DNA from: Pseudomonas gingeri
Lineage (GTDB): Bacteria; Pseudomonadota; Gammaproteobacteria; Pseudomonadales; Pseudomonadaceae
NCBI RefSeq assembly: GCF_013385425.1
Contig: NZ_JACAQA010000015.1
Span: forward strand, 1 to 64,000
DNA: 64,000 nt
Direction: 5' to 3'
Shown: in pieces, positions 34,148 through 43,315 of the stretch
How positions within the stretch are numbered: position 1 is the first letter of the stretch
Layout of the letters: each line of letters opens with the position of its first letter
Program-made: the position numbers and the translations under genes
Notes under the pieces: generated by a model
What the model was told of the DNA's origin: nothing
Seen by the model: the letters and a program-made list of their open reading frames with translations, nothing else
The model's database searches: none

Positions 34148-35032
34148 ATGACCCTGGATAACCTGGCGCTGTTCCTGATGATCGTCGAGAAGGGCGGCCT
34201 GTCCGCCGCCGGGCGGGAGTTGGGGTTGTCCCCGGCGTCGATGTCCGAGCGCCTGGCGCTGCTGGAGGGCTATTACGGCGCGAGCCTGCTGACTCGCACC
34301 ACCCGTTCGATCAGCCTGACCGACGAGGGCCGCTTGCTGGCCGAGGGTGCCCGTCGTCTGCTGGCGGAAGCCGATGAGCTGGAAAGCAGTATCCGGCTGG
34401 GGACGCAGAAGATCTCGGGGCTGATCCGTCTCAGTGCCCCGGTCGATCTCGGGCAAGCGCGGATAGTGCCGATTCTTGACCGTTTCCTGGCCGAGCATCC
34501 CGCCGTGACCGTCGATCTCAATCTCACCGATGGCTTTGTCGACCTGGTCAGCCAGGGGATCGACTTCGCCATCCGCTACGGGATCCTCGCCGACAGTACG
34601 TTACGCTCCAAGCCGATTGGCGAGAACCGCCGGGTTGTCTGTGCCGCGCCTTGTTACCTTGAACGCCATGGCATCCCCGGGCATCCGGACGATCTCTCGC
34701 GGCACGATTGCCTGGTCATGCGTTTTGGCAGCAACATCGATCGGGTCTGGACGTTCCGGGTGGTGGACGAGGCCTACCGTGTTGTGGTCCGGGGGCGCCG
34801 GGTGGCGAACAACGGTGGGCAGATCAGGCAGTGGTGCCTGGACGGGCACGGCATCTGCAACAAGTCCATCTGGGATGTCCAGGCCGATATCGCCGCCGGG
34901 CGACTGGTGGAGGTGCTCCCCGACTATTCGCCCGGGAAAACGGCGCTGCAGATCGTGTATCCGCCGGTTAACGTCTTGCCGCGCCGTGTCCGGGCATTGA
35001 TTGACAGCATCAGCTCGGAGCTGGCGTCGTAA
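34148..35032 (+). CDS. LysR-family transcriptional regulator
   Basis: A 294-residue protein: helix-turn-helix at about 1-60 (GLSAAGRELGLSPASMSERLALLE) and an effector domain from about 90. The open frame extends 246 bases upstream, but that part reads across the promoter region; MTLDNLALFLMIVEKGG is the family-typical beginning. It is divergent from an MFS exporter gene, its probable target, and its stop is one base from the convergent SDR stop. Confidence 0.93.
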   Translation: MTLDNLALFLMIVEKGGLSAAGRELGLSPASMSERLALLEGYYGASLLTRTTRSISLTDEGRLLAEGARRLLAEADELESSIRLGTQKISGLIRLSAPVDLGQARIVPILDRFLAEHPAVTVDLNLTDGFVDLVSQGIDFAIRYGILADSTLRSKPIGENRRVVCAAPCYLERHGIPGHPDDLSRHDCLVMRFGSNIDRVWTFRVVDEAYRVVVRGRRVANNGGQIRQWCLDGHGICNKSIWDVQADIAAGRLVEVLPDYSPGKTALQIVYPPVNVLPRRVRALIDSISSELAS

Positions 35033-35033
35033 A

Positions 35034-35891
35034 TCAGCTGTAGTCGGTACTCTGCGAAAGCGTTTCCCATTGCTGTATTTCAGCTTGCAGCATCGTGAGT
35101 TTTTCCTTCACCAATTGCACCGCATCGCGCCCCAGCAACAAGTGGGTGGGCGGCATTGGCGAGGCCACGACCTGCATGATTGCCAGGGCCGCCTTGAGCG
35201 GATCGCCGGCTTGCTGGCCGCTGCGCTCCAGGCGTGCCTTGCGTTGGCCGTCAAAGCTCGCGTCGTAGTCGCCGATGCTGCGTTCGGCCCTGACCATGGA
35301 CCGACCGGCCCAATCGGTGCGAAAGGCGCCCGGTTCAATGGCGGTGACCGCGATGCCGAAAGGCCTGACCTCTTTGCCCAGGGTTTCGGAAATGCCTTCC
35401 AGGGCGAATTTGCTGCCGTGATAGGCCCCGAGGCCGGGGAAGGTGGTCAGCCCGCCCATGGAGGTGATGTTCAGGATATGACCACGGCGGCGCTCACGCA
35501 TGAACGGCAGCACGGCCTTGATCATGGCCACCGCGCCGAACACGTTGACCTCGAATTGCTGGCGAAAGTCTTCCAGCGATGATTCTTCGATCAATCCTTC
35601 ATGACCGTAGCCGGCGTTATTGACCAGTACATCGATGGCGCCAATGCGGCTTTCGATCTCGGCGATCGCGCCTGGGATCCCGGCGTTGTCGGTGACATCC
35701 AGCAGGCATCCAAACGAGTAACCCGGTTTCAGTTGCTCGAAGTCTTGGCGCGATTGCTCGTTGCGCAACGTGCCGACGACGCGCTGGCCGGCGGACAGCA
35801 GGGTCGTGGCCAGGGCCTTGCCAAAGCCGGAGCTGACGCCGGTGATCAGCCAGGTTTTCTGTGCGGGGTGAGCCAGGTGTTCGGTAGACAT
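35034..35891 (-). CDS. Short-chain dehydrogenase/reductase
   Basis: A 285-residue classical SDR. The cofactor motif TGVSSGFGKAL lies at residues about 17-27 and the catalytic Tyr-x-x-x-Lys is YHGSKFALEG near residue 161 with Ser in NITSMGGL near 148. NNAGYG near 95 is conserved. Start MSTEHLAHP follows a strong CCGGAGGAA; an 18-codon upstream extension is less likely. Divergent from a LysR gene across 135 bp. Substrate unknown. Confidence 0.93.
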   Translation of the reverse strand: MSTEHLAHPAQKTWLITGVSSGFGKALATTLLSAGQRVVGTLRNEQSRQDFEQLKPGYSFGCLLDVTDNAGIPGAIAEIESRIGAIDVLVNNAGYGHEGLIEESSLEDFRQQFEVNVFGAVAMIKAVLPFMRERRRGHILNITSMGGLTTFPGLGAYHGSKFALEGISETLGKEVRPFGIAVTAIEPGAFRTDWAGRSMVRAERSIGDYDASFDGQRKARLERSGQQAGDPLKAALAIMQVVASPMPPTHLLLGRDAVQLVKEKLTMLQAEIQQWETLSQSTDYS

Positions 35892-35955
35892 GGTGATTCC
35901 TCCGGTGGGTTGGAGGATTGTTCGGGCTTGCGACGGGGCGAACAAGCCGGTGCTC

Positions 35956-35977
35956 TTGACTCAGGCTTTGAAGTCAA
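35956..35977. promoter_or_regulatory. Inverted repeat TTGACT-N10-AGTCAA between SDR and LysR
   Basis: Perfect 6-bp arms with a 10-base spacer, centred in the divergent intergenic region 35892-36026. Length and symmetry fit a LysR recognition site. Confidence 0.45.
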
Positions 35978-36026
35978 TCTTCATAATGCCTGTGGTATAA
36001 AAAATGACTTTTTGCGGAGGACGATC

Positions 36027-36974
36027 ATGCGCCAGGACCAACTCGACGGGCTCGTGACCTTTGTCTGTGTCGCCGAGCATTCCAGTTTTTCCGCGGCAGC
36101 GGTCAGGTTGGGGGTATCGCCTTCGGCGGTCAGCCAGGTCATCCGCAATCTGGAGCGGCGCCTGGGGGCCGCCTTGTTCAACCGTACGACCCGCAGTGTG
36201 AGCCTGACCGAGGCCGGCGTCGGCTTTCTGGAGAAGGTAAAGCCGGCGGTGAATATGTTGACCTCGGCGGCACTGGAGCTGGGCGATACGACGGGCTCGC
36301 CCTCCGGGCTGCTGCGTTTGAATGTGCCTCGCTCGGCGTACATGTCGATCCTGCAGCCCAGGCTGTCCGCCTTTCTGGAGGCGTATCCGCGAATCGACCT
36401 GGAAATCAGCATGGAGAATGCCTTTGTCGACATTGTCCGGCTGGGCTTTGATGCGGGTATTCGTTTCGGCGATTTTGTCGAACGCGACATGGTGGCGATC
36501 AAAGTCGGGCCCAGCGTGCGCATGCGCGTTATCGCCTCTCCCGCCTATCTGGCACGGCACGGTACGCCCGAGCATCCCAGCGATCTGCTCGACCACAACT
36601 GCATCTGCTTTCGTTCCTCCGGGGGCGTGGTCGAGCGCTGGGATCTGGCCAAGGGCGAGGAAGTCCTGCAACTGCCCGTGCGCGGCCGGCTGATCGTCAA
36701 TGATTCGGCGGCCCTGGTGCAAAGCGCGCTGGATGGCAACGGTATCGGTTACATGATCAGCGGCTACATCGATCGGTTTATCGAGCGTGGCGAGTTGGTC
36801 AGCCTGTTCGAGGATTGGGGGCCGGAGCTCCCCGGCTTTAGCCTGTATTACCCCGATCGCCGGCGGGTGACCCGCAAGCTCAGGGCGCTTATCGACTTCC
36901 TGCGTGATCCCTCGGGAGGGCATTTTTCCAATGCTCCGCCATTGGGGACATCGACGTCACTACGGATTCTTTAG
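36027..36974 (+). CDS. LysR-family transcriptional regulator
   Basis: A 315-residue regulator with helix-turn-helix FSAAAVRLGVSPSAVSQVIRNLE at about residues 18-40 and a C-terminal effector domain. The chosen start MRQDQLDGLVTF follows GCGGAGGACG; a longer frame begins inside the divergent gene and is rejected. It probably controls the divergent SDR. Its C-terminus has a short extra tail compared with the 300-residue family norm. Confidence 0.93.
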   Translation: MRQDQLDGLVTFVCVAEHSSFSAAAVRLGVSPSAVSQVIRNLERRLGAALFNRTTRSVSLTEAGVGFLEKVKPAVNMLTSAALELGDTTGSPSGLLRLNVPRSAYMSILQPRLSAFLEAYPRIDLEISMENAFVDIVRLGFDAGIRFGDFVERDMVAIKVGPSVRMRVIASPAYLARHGTPEHPSDLLDHNCICFRSSGGVVERWDLAKGEEVLQLPVRGRLIVNDSAALVQSALDGNGIGYMISGYIDRFIERGELVSLFEDWGPELPGFSLYYPDRRRVTRKLRALIDFLRDPSGGHFSNAPPLGTSTSLRIL

Positions 36975-37121
36975 CCGTCCCCCCCTTGTTAGCTGGGCTT
37001 CAAAGCCTCTGAAGGTCAGGTAAATTCTCCGCGGCGCGAGTTGCCCCTAGGATGACCGGTAGCATTTTATTCAGTGGCGGAGCCAGTCAAGCCGCTACCC
37101 CATGGCCGGCAAGAGGTGGAT

Positions 37122-37598
37122 ATGGCCCAGACGTTGAAGATAAATGGAACCGTGCACAGGCTCGATGTCGATGACGATACGCCGTTGCTCTGGGTCCTGC
37201 GGGATGTGCTTGGCATGACCGGCACCAAGTTCGGTTGCGGCATGGCGTTGTGTGGTGCCTGCACTGTGCATATGAACGGCGTGGCGATTCGCTCGTGCGT
37301 GATGCCGGTGAGTGCCCTGGCCCAGGCCGAAATCACCACCATCGAGGCGATCGGCGAGACCGCCGCGGGGCAGAAGATCCAGGCCGCCTGGCAGGCACTT
37401 GAGGTGGTGCAATGCGGTTACTGCCAGTCCGGGCAGATCATGTCGGCGACGGCGCTCTTGGCGAGCAATCCCAACCCCAGTGACAGTGATATTGATAACG
37501 CCATGTCCGGGAATATCTGTCGCTGCGGCACCTATGTGCGTATTCACGCGGCGATCAGGCAGGCGGCCGGGGCGACCTTCGTCAAGGTGGGCGCATGA
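37122..37598 (+). CDS. (2Fe-2S) subunit of a molybdenum hydroxylase (IorA-like)
   Basis: A 158-residue small subunit with two iron-sulfur sites: a plant-ferredoxin-type cluster (FGCGMALCGACTVHMNG, near residue 41) and the all-alpha cluster (QCGYCQSGQIM near 98 and GNICRCGTY near 131). It passes electrons from the molybdenum subunit encoded next. The start MAQTLKING follows AGAGGTGG; a GTG 48 bases upstream is less likely. Stop and next start overlap (ATGA), so the subunits are translationally coupled. Confidence 0.94.
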   Translation: MAQTLKINGTVHRLDVDDDTPLLWVLRDVLGMTGTKFGCGMALCGACTVHMNGVAIRSCVMPVSALAQAEITTIEAIGETAAGQKIQAAWQALEVVQCGYCQSGQIMSATALLASNPNPSDSDIDNAMSGNICRCGTYVRIHAAIRQAAGATFVKVGA

Positions 37599-39769
37599 GC
37601 ACCCAGCGCGATACACCGGGCACCGGAGCGTGGTCCCGGCGCGGTTTCCTGAAGGTCGGTGCGGCCAGTGGCGGCGGGCTGTTGCTGAGCCTCGCGTTGC
37701 CTGGGGCGATCAATGTAAGCCAGGCCGACGGCGCCACGCTGTTCGAGCCCAATGCGTTTATCCGGGTCGATCGGCGGGGCAAGGTGACGTTCACCATCGC
37801 CCAGGTCGAGATGGGGCAGGGGACCTACACCTCGATCCCGGTTTTGATTGCCGAAGAACTGGCGGTGCGGCTCGATCAAGTGGTGATCGAGCATGCTCCG
37901 GCGGATAACCGGCGCTATGTGAATCCGCTGCTGGGTTTCCAGGTCACCGGTGGCTCGACATCGATCCGCAGTACCTGGGAACCGTTGCGCCAGGCCGGCG
38001 CCAGTGCGCGCACGCTATTGATCCAGGCCGCCGCCCTGCAATGGGGAGTTGCCCCCAGCAGTTGCATGGCCCGCGAGGGGGTTGTCCTGCATGAGGCCAG
38101 CCAGCGCTCCCTCGCCTACGGTGAGTTGGTGGAAAGGGCAGCGACGTTGCCGGTACCGGAAAAGGTCGAGTTGAAGACCCCGGAGCATTTCCAGCTGATC
38201 GGACTCACCCACCAGCGCACCGACTCGCCGGCCAAGGTCAATGGCACGGCATTGTATGGCATCGACGCCCGTCCGGAAGGGGTCAGGGTGGCCGCCGTGA
38301 TGGCTTGCCCGGTGATCGGTGGCCGTCTCGCCAGTGTCGATGCGCGTGCCGCGCTGGCGGTCAAGGGCGTGCTGCAGGTACTGCATATCGACAATGCCGT
38401 GGCGGTGGTGGCCGAGCATATGGGCGCGGCGCGCAAGGCGCTGGGCTTGCTCGAGATCCAATGGAACGAAGGCGTCAATGTACAATTCTCCACGGCTGAC
38501 ATGTTGCAGGCGATCGAGCAGGCTGCCCAAGCGGCCGGCACGCCGGTGCGTAACGTGGGGAATGTCGAGCAGGCGCTGGCGCAGGCCGAGAAAAAATTCG
38601 AAGTGGTCTATCAGGTGCCCTTTCTGGCCCATGCCTGCATGGAGCCGATGAACTGCACTGTGCATGTTCGTGCCCAGGGTTGCGACCTGTGGCTGGGGAC
38701 CCAGGTGCCGGCGCGCGCGCAAGCGGTTGCCGCGCAATTGACCGGACTGGCCGAGACTCAGGTCCAGGTGCACAACCATTTGTTGGGGGGCGGCTTTGGC
38801 CGCCGCCTGGACGTGGATTTCGTTGCCCAGGCGGTGGCTTTCGCCAAACAGGTCGCGTTCCCGCTCAAGGTCATCTGGTCGCGGGAGGAGGACACCCGCC
38901 ACAGTACCTTGCGGCCCTATCATTTCAATCACCTGAGTGCCGGGCTGGATGCCCGGGGACTGCCAACGGCCTGGACCCACAAGGTGACCGGATCGTCGAT
39001 CCTCGCCCGCTGGTTGCCGGCGCGTTTTACCAACGGTATCGATGGCGATGCCATCCGCGACCCGAGCGGTCCCTACGATTTCCCCAATATCGGCGTCAGC
39101 TATATCCGGCACGAGCCGCCCGAGGGGATTACCACCGGTTTCTGGCGGGGAGTCGGGCATACACAGAACGTGTTCATGGTCGAAGGTTTCATCGATGAGC
39201 TGGCGGCCAGCGCCGGGCAGGATCCGCTGGCCTATCGCCTGGCGCTGCTGGGCAAGCATCCGCGGGCGCGCAAGGTCCTGGAGACTGTCGCGCTAAAGTC
39301 CGGCTGGGGAACGCCCCCGGAGCCGGGACAGGGGCGTGGTGTCGCGCTGACCTTCTGCTTCGGCACCTATGCCGCCCAGGTGGCGCAAGTGAGTGTCGAT
39401 CCTGCCGGGCAGGTCCGGGTACACAAGCTGACCTGCGTGGTGGATTGCGGTCGCGCCATTGTTCCCGACAGTGTCGTGGCGCAGATGCAGGGCGGGGCGG
39501 TGTTTGGTCTGAGTGCCGCGTTGTTCGGCAACATCACCTTCAAGGACGGGCGGGTCGAACAGGGCAATTTCGACAGCTATCGGGTCTTGCGGATGAATGA
39601 GACGCCCGCCATCGAGACCCATCTGCTCGACAGTGAGGAAAGCCCCGGGGGGATCGGTGAGGTGTCCACGGTGATGATTGCGCCGGCACTGGTCAATGCG
39701 CTGTTTGCCGCGACAGGCAAGCGTCTGCGGCGGTTGCCTGTCGATAACCGTCAGTTGGCAGATACCTGA
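37595..39769 (+). CDS. Molybdopterin-binding subunit of an aldehyde/isoquinoline-type oxidoreductase (IorB-like)
   Basis: A 724-residue large subunit with a twin-arginine signal (SRRGFLK then a hydrophobic segment, residues about 11-40), which would carry the assembled heterodimer to the periplasm. Molybdenum-cofactor segments include GGGFGRR near residue 400 and GFWRGVGHTQN near residue 515. IorB-type enzymes hydroxylate N-heterocycles or oxidise aldehydes. No cytochrome c subunit gene follows, although many such operons have one. Downstream is a convergent aldehyde dehydrogenase gene. Confidence 0.93.
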   Translation: MSTQRDTPGTGAWSRRGFLKVGAASGGGLLLSLALPGAINVSQADGATLFEPNAFIRVDRRGKVTFTIAQVEMGQGTYTSIPVLIAEELAVRLDQVVIEHAPADNRRYVNPLLGFQVTGGSTSIRSTWEPLRQAGASARTLLIQAAALQWGVAPSSCMAREGVVLHEASQRSLAYGELVERAATLPVPEKVELKTPEHFQLIGLTHQRTDSPAKVNGTALYGIDARPEGVRVAAVMACPVIGGRLASVDARAALAVKGVLQVLHIDNAVAVVAEHMGAARKALGLLEIQWNEGVNVQFSTADMLQAIEQAAQAAGTPVRNVGNVEQALAQAEKKFEVVYQVPFLAHACMEPMNCTVHVRAQGCDLWLGTQVPARAQAVAAQLTGLAETQVQVHNHLLGGGFGRRLDVDFVAQAVAFAKQVAFPLKVIWSREEDTRHSTLRPYHFNHLSAGLDARGLPTAWTHKVTGSSILARWLPARFTNGIDGDAIRDPSGPYDFPNIGVSYIRHEPPEGITTGFWRGVGHTQNVFMVEGFIDELAASAGQDPLAYRLALLGKHPRARKVLETVALKSGWGTPPEPGQGRGVALTFCFGTYAAQVAQVSVDPAGQVRVHKLTCVVDCGRAIVPDSVVAQMQGGAVFGLSAALFGNITFKDGRVEQGNFDSYRVLRMNETPAIETHLLDSEESPGGIGEVSTVMIAPALVNALFAATGKRLRRLPVDNRQLADT

Positions 39770-39780
39770 GTCGGATCGGC

Positions 39781-39814
39781 TGTTCCCGCCCGGTCAGCTT
39801 CATGGGCGGGAACA
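39781..39814. terminator. 11-bp perfect hairpin between convergent genes
   Basis: TGTTCCCGCCC (39781-39791) pairs with GGGCGGGAACA (39804-39814) around a 12-base loop, between the molybdenum-subunit gene and the convergent aldehyde dehydrogenase. There is no U-tract, so strength is uncertain; it could serve both directions. Confidence 0.65.
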
Positions 39815-39835
39815 CTCCGAACAGGGGTTGTGTGA

Positions 39836-41332
39836 TCAGAACGGATATTGGCGAGGCGTATGCTGCACCGACATCCAATGTTCAGTCGTCAGCTCATGAA
39901 TCAGGCCTTCGCTGCCGAAGCGGCCCAGGCCGGAGTTCTTTTCCCCGCCGAACGGCATGTTGGGCAGGTCAACGGCGGTGATGTCGTTGATATGCGTCAT
40001 GCCGGTTTGCAGGCCGGCGGCAAAGCGCTCGGCCCTTGATACATCGCGCGCGAAGACCGCGCTGGAAAGCCCGAACTCGGTGTCGTTGGCCATGTGCAGC
40101 GCCTGGGCGTCGCTGGCAAAAGACAGGACCGGTGCGACGGGACCAAACAGTTCGCTGCGCCCAAGCCCCATTTGCGGGGTGATCCGGTCAAACACGTGTG
40201 GCGGCACCACCAGGCCTTGCGCCGCACCTCCCAGCCGTTGTCGGGCCCCTTCGGCATTGGCCGCCGCGATCGAACGTTGCACGTGGTGCAGTTGTTTCTG
40301 GCTGATCAAGGGGCCGATCACGGTATCCGGGTCATTGGGGTTGCCGACTTTCAACTCACGGACCCGCTCGACATACTGTTCGACGAATGCGTCATGGAGC
40401 TTTTCATGGACCAGGATCCGGTTGGCAATGACACAGATCTGTCCCTGGTGCAGGAACTTGCTGACGACCGCGGCATGTACCGCCAACTCGAGATCGGCGT
40501 CTTCGAGCACTACCAGCGGTGCATTGCCGCCGAGTTCCAGCATCATTTTCTTGAGCCGCGGGCTGTTGGCGATCTGGCCGGCGATACGCCGCCCCACGGC
40601 CAGAGAACCGGTAAACGAGACGACCCGGGGCACGGGATGTTGGACAAAGCCATCGCCGATTACCGCCGGATCGCCGACCAACACATTGAGTACACCGGCA
40701 GGCAGGCCGGCTTCCTCAAGGATCCGGGCGATCAGCAGGCCGCCGGTGATCGGCGTTTCACTGGCCGGCTTGACCACCACGGCATTGCCCAGGGCCAGCG
40801 CCGGGGCGAGTGTGCGACAGGTCAGGTGCAGCGGCCAGTTCCACGGACTGATGACCGCGACTACGCCCACCGGGTTGCGATAGATACGGTTCTCTTTACC
40901 GGGGATGTCGCCGGCGATGATCCGGCCCTGGGCCTGGCTCGGGAGCGTGGAGGCATCAAGAATAATGGCGCGGGCGGCTCCCCACTCCATTTCAGCCTTC
41001 ATGCGGGTACTGCCGGATTCGCGAATCAGCCAGTCGACCACTTCTCCATGGCGCGCATCAAGGACCTCGACAGCCTTGCGCAACACGGCTGCGCGTTCTC
41101 CCGGCAAGCTCTGTTGCCACTGCACCTGCGCCGCTCGGGCCGCCTGGTAAGCGCGGTCGACGTCGCCCAGATTGGCCTCGTGGATCTCGGCAAGGCGCTC
41201 ATGGGAATAGGGGTTGTTGACTTCAAGTACGCTGCCGGCATTGCCCGTGCACCATTTTCCGTTGATCAACAGTCCGTCGAATGTGTAGGGAACAGGGGGC
41301 GTGTCGCGGCCCGCAATCATTGATTGAGTCAT
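39836..41332 (-). CDS. Aldehyde dehydrogenase, benzaldehyde-type paralogue
   Basis: A 498-residue enzyme with the catalytic cysteine in HQGQICVIANR (near residue 293), general base in MLELGGNAPLVVLED, and FTGSLAVGR. It closely resembles the product of 23551-25020, including the C-terminal TEHWMSVQHTPRQYPF, so the two are paralogues. Start MTQSMIAGRDTP is taken from the family position. It ends 66 bp from the molybdenum hydroxylase gene and may act on a related aldehyde. A DMT transporter gene is upstream on the same strand. Confidence 0.92.
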   Translation of the reverse strand: MTQSMIAGRDTPPVPYTFDGLLINGKWCTGNAGSVLEVNNPYSHERLAEIHEANLGDVDRAYQAARAAQVQWQQSLPGERAAVLRKAVEVLDARHGEVVDWLIRESGSTRMKAEMEWGAARAIILDASTLPSQAQGRIIAGDIPGKENRIYRNPVGVVAVISPWNWPLHLTCRTLAPALALGNAVVVKPASETPITGGLLIARILEEAGLPAGVLNVLVGDPAVIGDGFVQHPVPRVVSFTGSLAVGRRIAGQIANSPRLKKMMLELGGNAPLVVLEDADLELAVHAAVVSKFLHQGQICVIANRILVHEKLHDAFVEQYVERVRELKVGNPNDPDTVIGPLISQKQLHHVQRSIAAANAEGARQRLGGAAQGLVVPPHVFDRITPQMGLGRSELFGPVAPVLSFASDAQALHMANDTEFGLSSAVFARDVSRAERFAAGLQTGMTHINDITAVDLPNMPFGGEKNSGLGRFGSEGLIHELTTEHWMSVQHTPRQYPF

Positions 41333-41379
41333 GGGGGTTCCTTGGTTTTCAGATAAGTCAGGAGGGGTAGAGCGCTGGT

Positions 41380-42312
41380 TCAGCGAGTGCGGGGGGGACC
41401 ACCGCGCAAGGCGATCAGCAGGCCGCTGGTGCAGATGGCCAGGCCGTACCACTGGCCCGTCGTGGGCAGCTCGCCGACCAGCGGCACGCCGAGCAGTATC
41501 GCGACGGCGGGGGCCAGTGCGGGAAAGAGTGCGGCTCGACCGGCACCGAGGTAATGCACGGTCCGGGCGAACGCGAAGAGCGCGACGATGCCCGATAGCA
41601 GGCCCTGGACAACGCCTTGCTCAATGAGCAGGGCAATCGGTGTTGCCGACAGGCGTTGAGTGCCGACCCAGGCCATATAGAGAGGGGAGTAGACGACGGC
41701 ACTGAGCACCGACACCACCGCCGTGGCAGCGAAGGCATTGAGTTTCCAGCGGCGCATCAGGATCGTGAAAACAGCGAACATCGATCCGGCCGTGGCAAAC
41801 AGCAGATCGCCGATCCAGGCCTGCGATTGACCGTCCAGAAGACTCGGGCCGGCAATGGTTATCAGCCCGGCGATGAGTACACCGAGCCCGATGAGCCGTG
41901 ATGTTTTCAGTCGCTCGCCCAGCAGCAGGGCGGCAAGGCTGATGCTCATGAGCGTCAATACGCCGAGCTGGATCACCGCGCCATGGGCCAGGGGCGCGAA
42001 CCGGTAGCCGCTCGCGCCAATCAGGATGAACAGGGGGCCAGCCAGCAGCGACAAGAGCACTCCTCGGCGCCAGCCGATACCGGCCAGTGTGCGCGGTGAA
42101 TGCGTCAGCACCCAGGGCAGCAGGAGGGCACCGGCGACGGCGAAGCGAATGAACGCGAGGTCGCTGGCATGCAGTCCAGCTCCTATTCCATGGCGTGAAG
42201 CCGCCAGGAAGGTGCCCCAGATAACCGCCGCTATCGAGCCGAAGGCAATACCATAACGAGTATTACGGCGCGGTAGCGGCAAGTCCGAGATAAGTGCGGT
42301 TTGGCCTGACAT
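41380..42312 (-). CDS. EamA/DMT-family exporter
   Basis: A 310-residue protein with ten predicted membrane helices in two homologous halves (IAAVIWGTFLAASRHGIGAG near the start, a repeat from about residue 155). Start MSGQTALI is preceded by AAAAGGAGCG; an upstream ATG lacks such a site. It lies 47 bp upstream of the aldehyde dehydrogenase on the same strand and may be cotranscribed. Such carriers export amino acids or metabolites; substrate not readable. Confidence 0.9.
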   Translation of the reverse strand: MSGQTALISDLPLPRRNTRYGIAFGSIAAVIWGTFLAASRHGIGAGLHASDLAFIRFAVAGALLLPWVLTHSPRTLAGIGWRRGVLLSLLAGPLFILIGASGYRFAPLAHGAVIQLGVLTLMSISLAALLLGERLKTSRLIGLGVLIAGLITIAGPSLLDGQSQAWIGDLLFATAGSMFAVFTILMRRWKLNAFAATAVVSVLSAVVYSPLYMAWVGTQRLSATPIALLIEQGVVQGLLSGIVALFAFARTVHYLGAGRAALFPALAPAVAILLGVPLVGELPTTGQWYGLAICTSGLLIALRGGPPRTR

Positions 42313-42460
42313 TGTTTGTTCATCGCTCCTTTTAGCCCTCAAGCGTCATCGTTTGATAAGGGACGCTTCATGGTAGGAGCGTGACGTGCAACGGATAACC
42401 CCTCTGAATGGCTATGCCCTTTGAAGACGAACTTCATGGCCTGTCGTCCGGGGCCGGCGT

Positions 42461-43315
42461 TCAGGCCGATCCACCATGGGGGTCGAACGCGGTCATGCCC
42501 GCCTGCGCTTGTTGGCTGCGCAGGGCTATCACACCTGGCACCCAGGCATGGGGAAAGAGGTAGAAGCGGTTTTCCTCCACGCCCTTCAGGGTGATTTCGG
42601 CGATTTCCCGGGCGGAAATCCTGCCGGCTTCCACGGCTCGTCGCACCCGCTCCTCGTACTGGCGCTTCATCTCGCTGTCGACGGCAGCGTCGGCGAACTC
42701 CACCGGGCGATTGCGCTCGGCGTCGATGATGCCGGTGGGGAAAAAAGCAGGCGAGAGCACGCTGACACCGATCACGCTGTTGGCCATTTTCAGGTCATTG
42801 GCCAGGCTCTCCGAAAGCGCCACCACCGCTGCTTTGGTGGCGTTGTAAATGCCGCTGCCGGCCGAGTACATCCAGCCGGCCGCCGAAGCGATATTGACGA
42901 TGTGTCCCTCGCCCTGCTCGAGCATGATCGGCGTGAAGGCTTTCACGCCCCAGGCGACACCATAAAGATTGACCTGGGTGACCCATTGCCAATCGGAGAC
43001 GGTGTTTTCCCAGAGAGGGGCAGTGACGCCCACGCCGGCGTTGTTGAACAGTAGATGGACGCCACCGAAACGCTGCATGGCCAGTTGCGCCAGCGCGGCG
43101 ACTTGCTCGAATTTGGAGACGTCTACTGGCAGGGTGGCGATGTCGGTGTCGGGAAGCTTCTGCTGGATCAAGGTGCGGGTGGCCTCCAGGTTACCGGCTT
43201 CAACATCGGCCAGTACCAGCTTCATCCGCCGGCGTGCACAGGCCATTGCCAGTTCACGACCCAGGCCTGCGCCAGCGCCGGTGATCACGCTGACCTTACC
43301 GTTCAAGTCTTTCAT
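42461..43315 (-). CDS. Short-chain dehydrogenase/reductase
   Basis: A 284-residue classical SDR. Cofactor motif TGAGAGLGRELA at about residues 12-23, NNAGVG near 87, catalytic Ser in NIASAAGW near 140 and Tyr-x-x-x-Lys in YNATKAAV near 158. Start MKDLNGKVSVITG is used; it overlaps the end of the VOC-SRPBCC gene by 20 bases, so the two are translated together. Last gene of a three-gene unit. Confidence 0.93.
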   Translation of the reverse strand: MKDLNGKVSVITGAGAGLGRELAMACARRRMKLVLADVEAGNLEATRTLIQQKLPDTDIATLPVDVSKFEQVAALAQLAMQRFGGVHLLFNNAGVGVTAPLWENTVSDWQWVTQVNLYGVAWGVKAFTPIMLEQGEGHIVNIASAAGWMYSAGSGIYNATKAAVVALSESLANDLKMANSVIGVSVLSPAFFPTGIIDAERNRPVEFADAAVDSEMKRQYEERVRRAVEAGRISAREIAEITLKGVEENRFYLFPHAWVPGVIALRSQQAQAGMTAFDPHGGSA

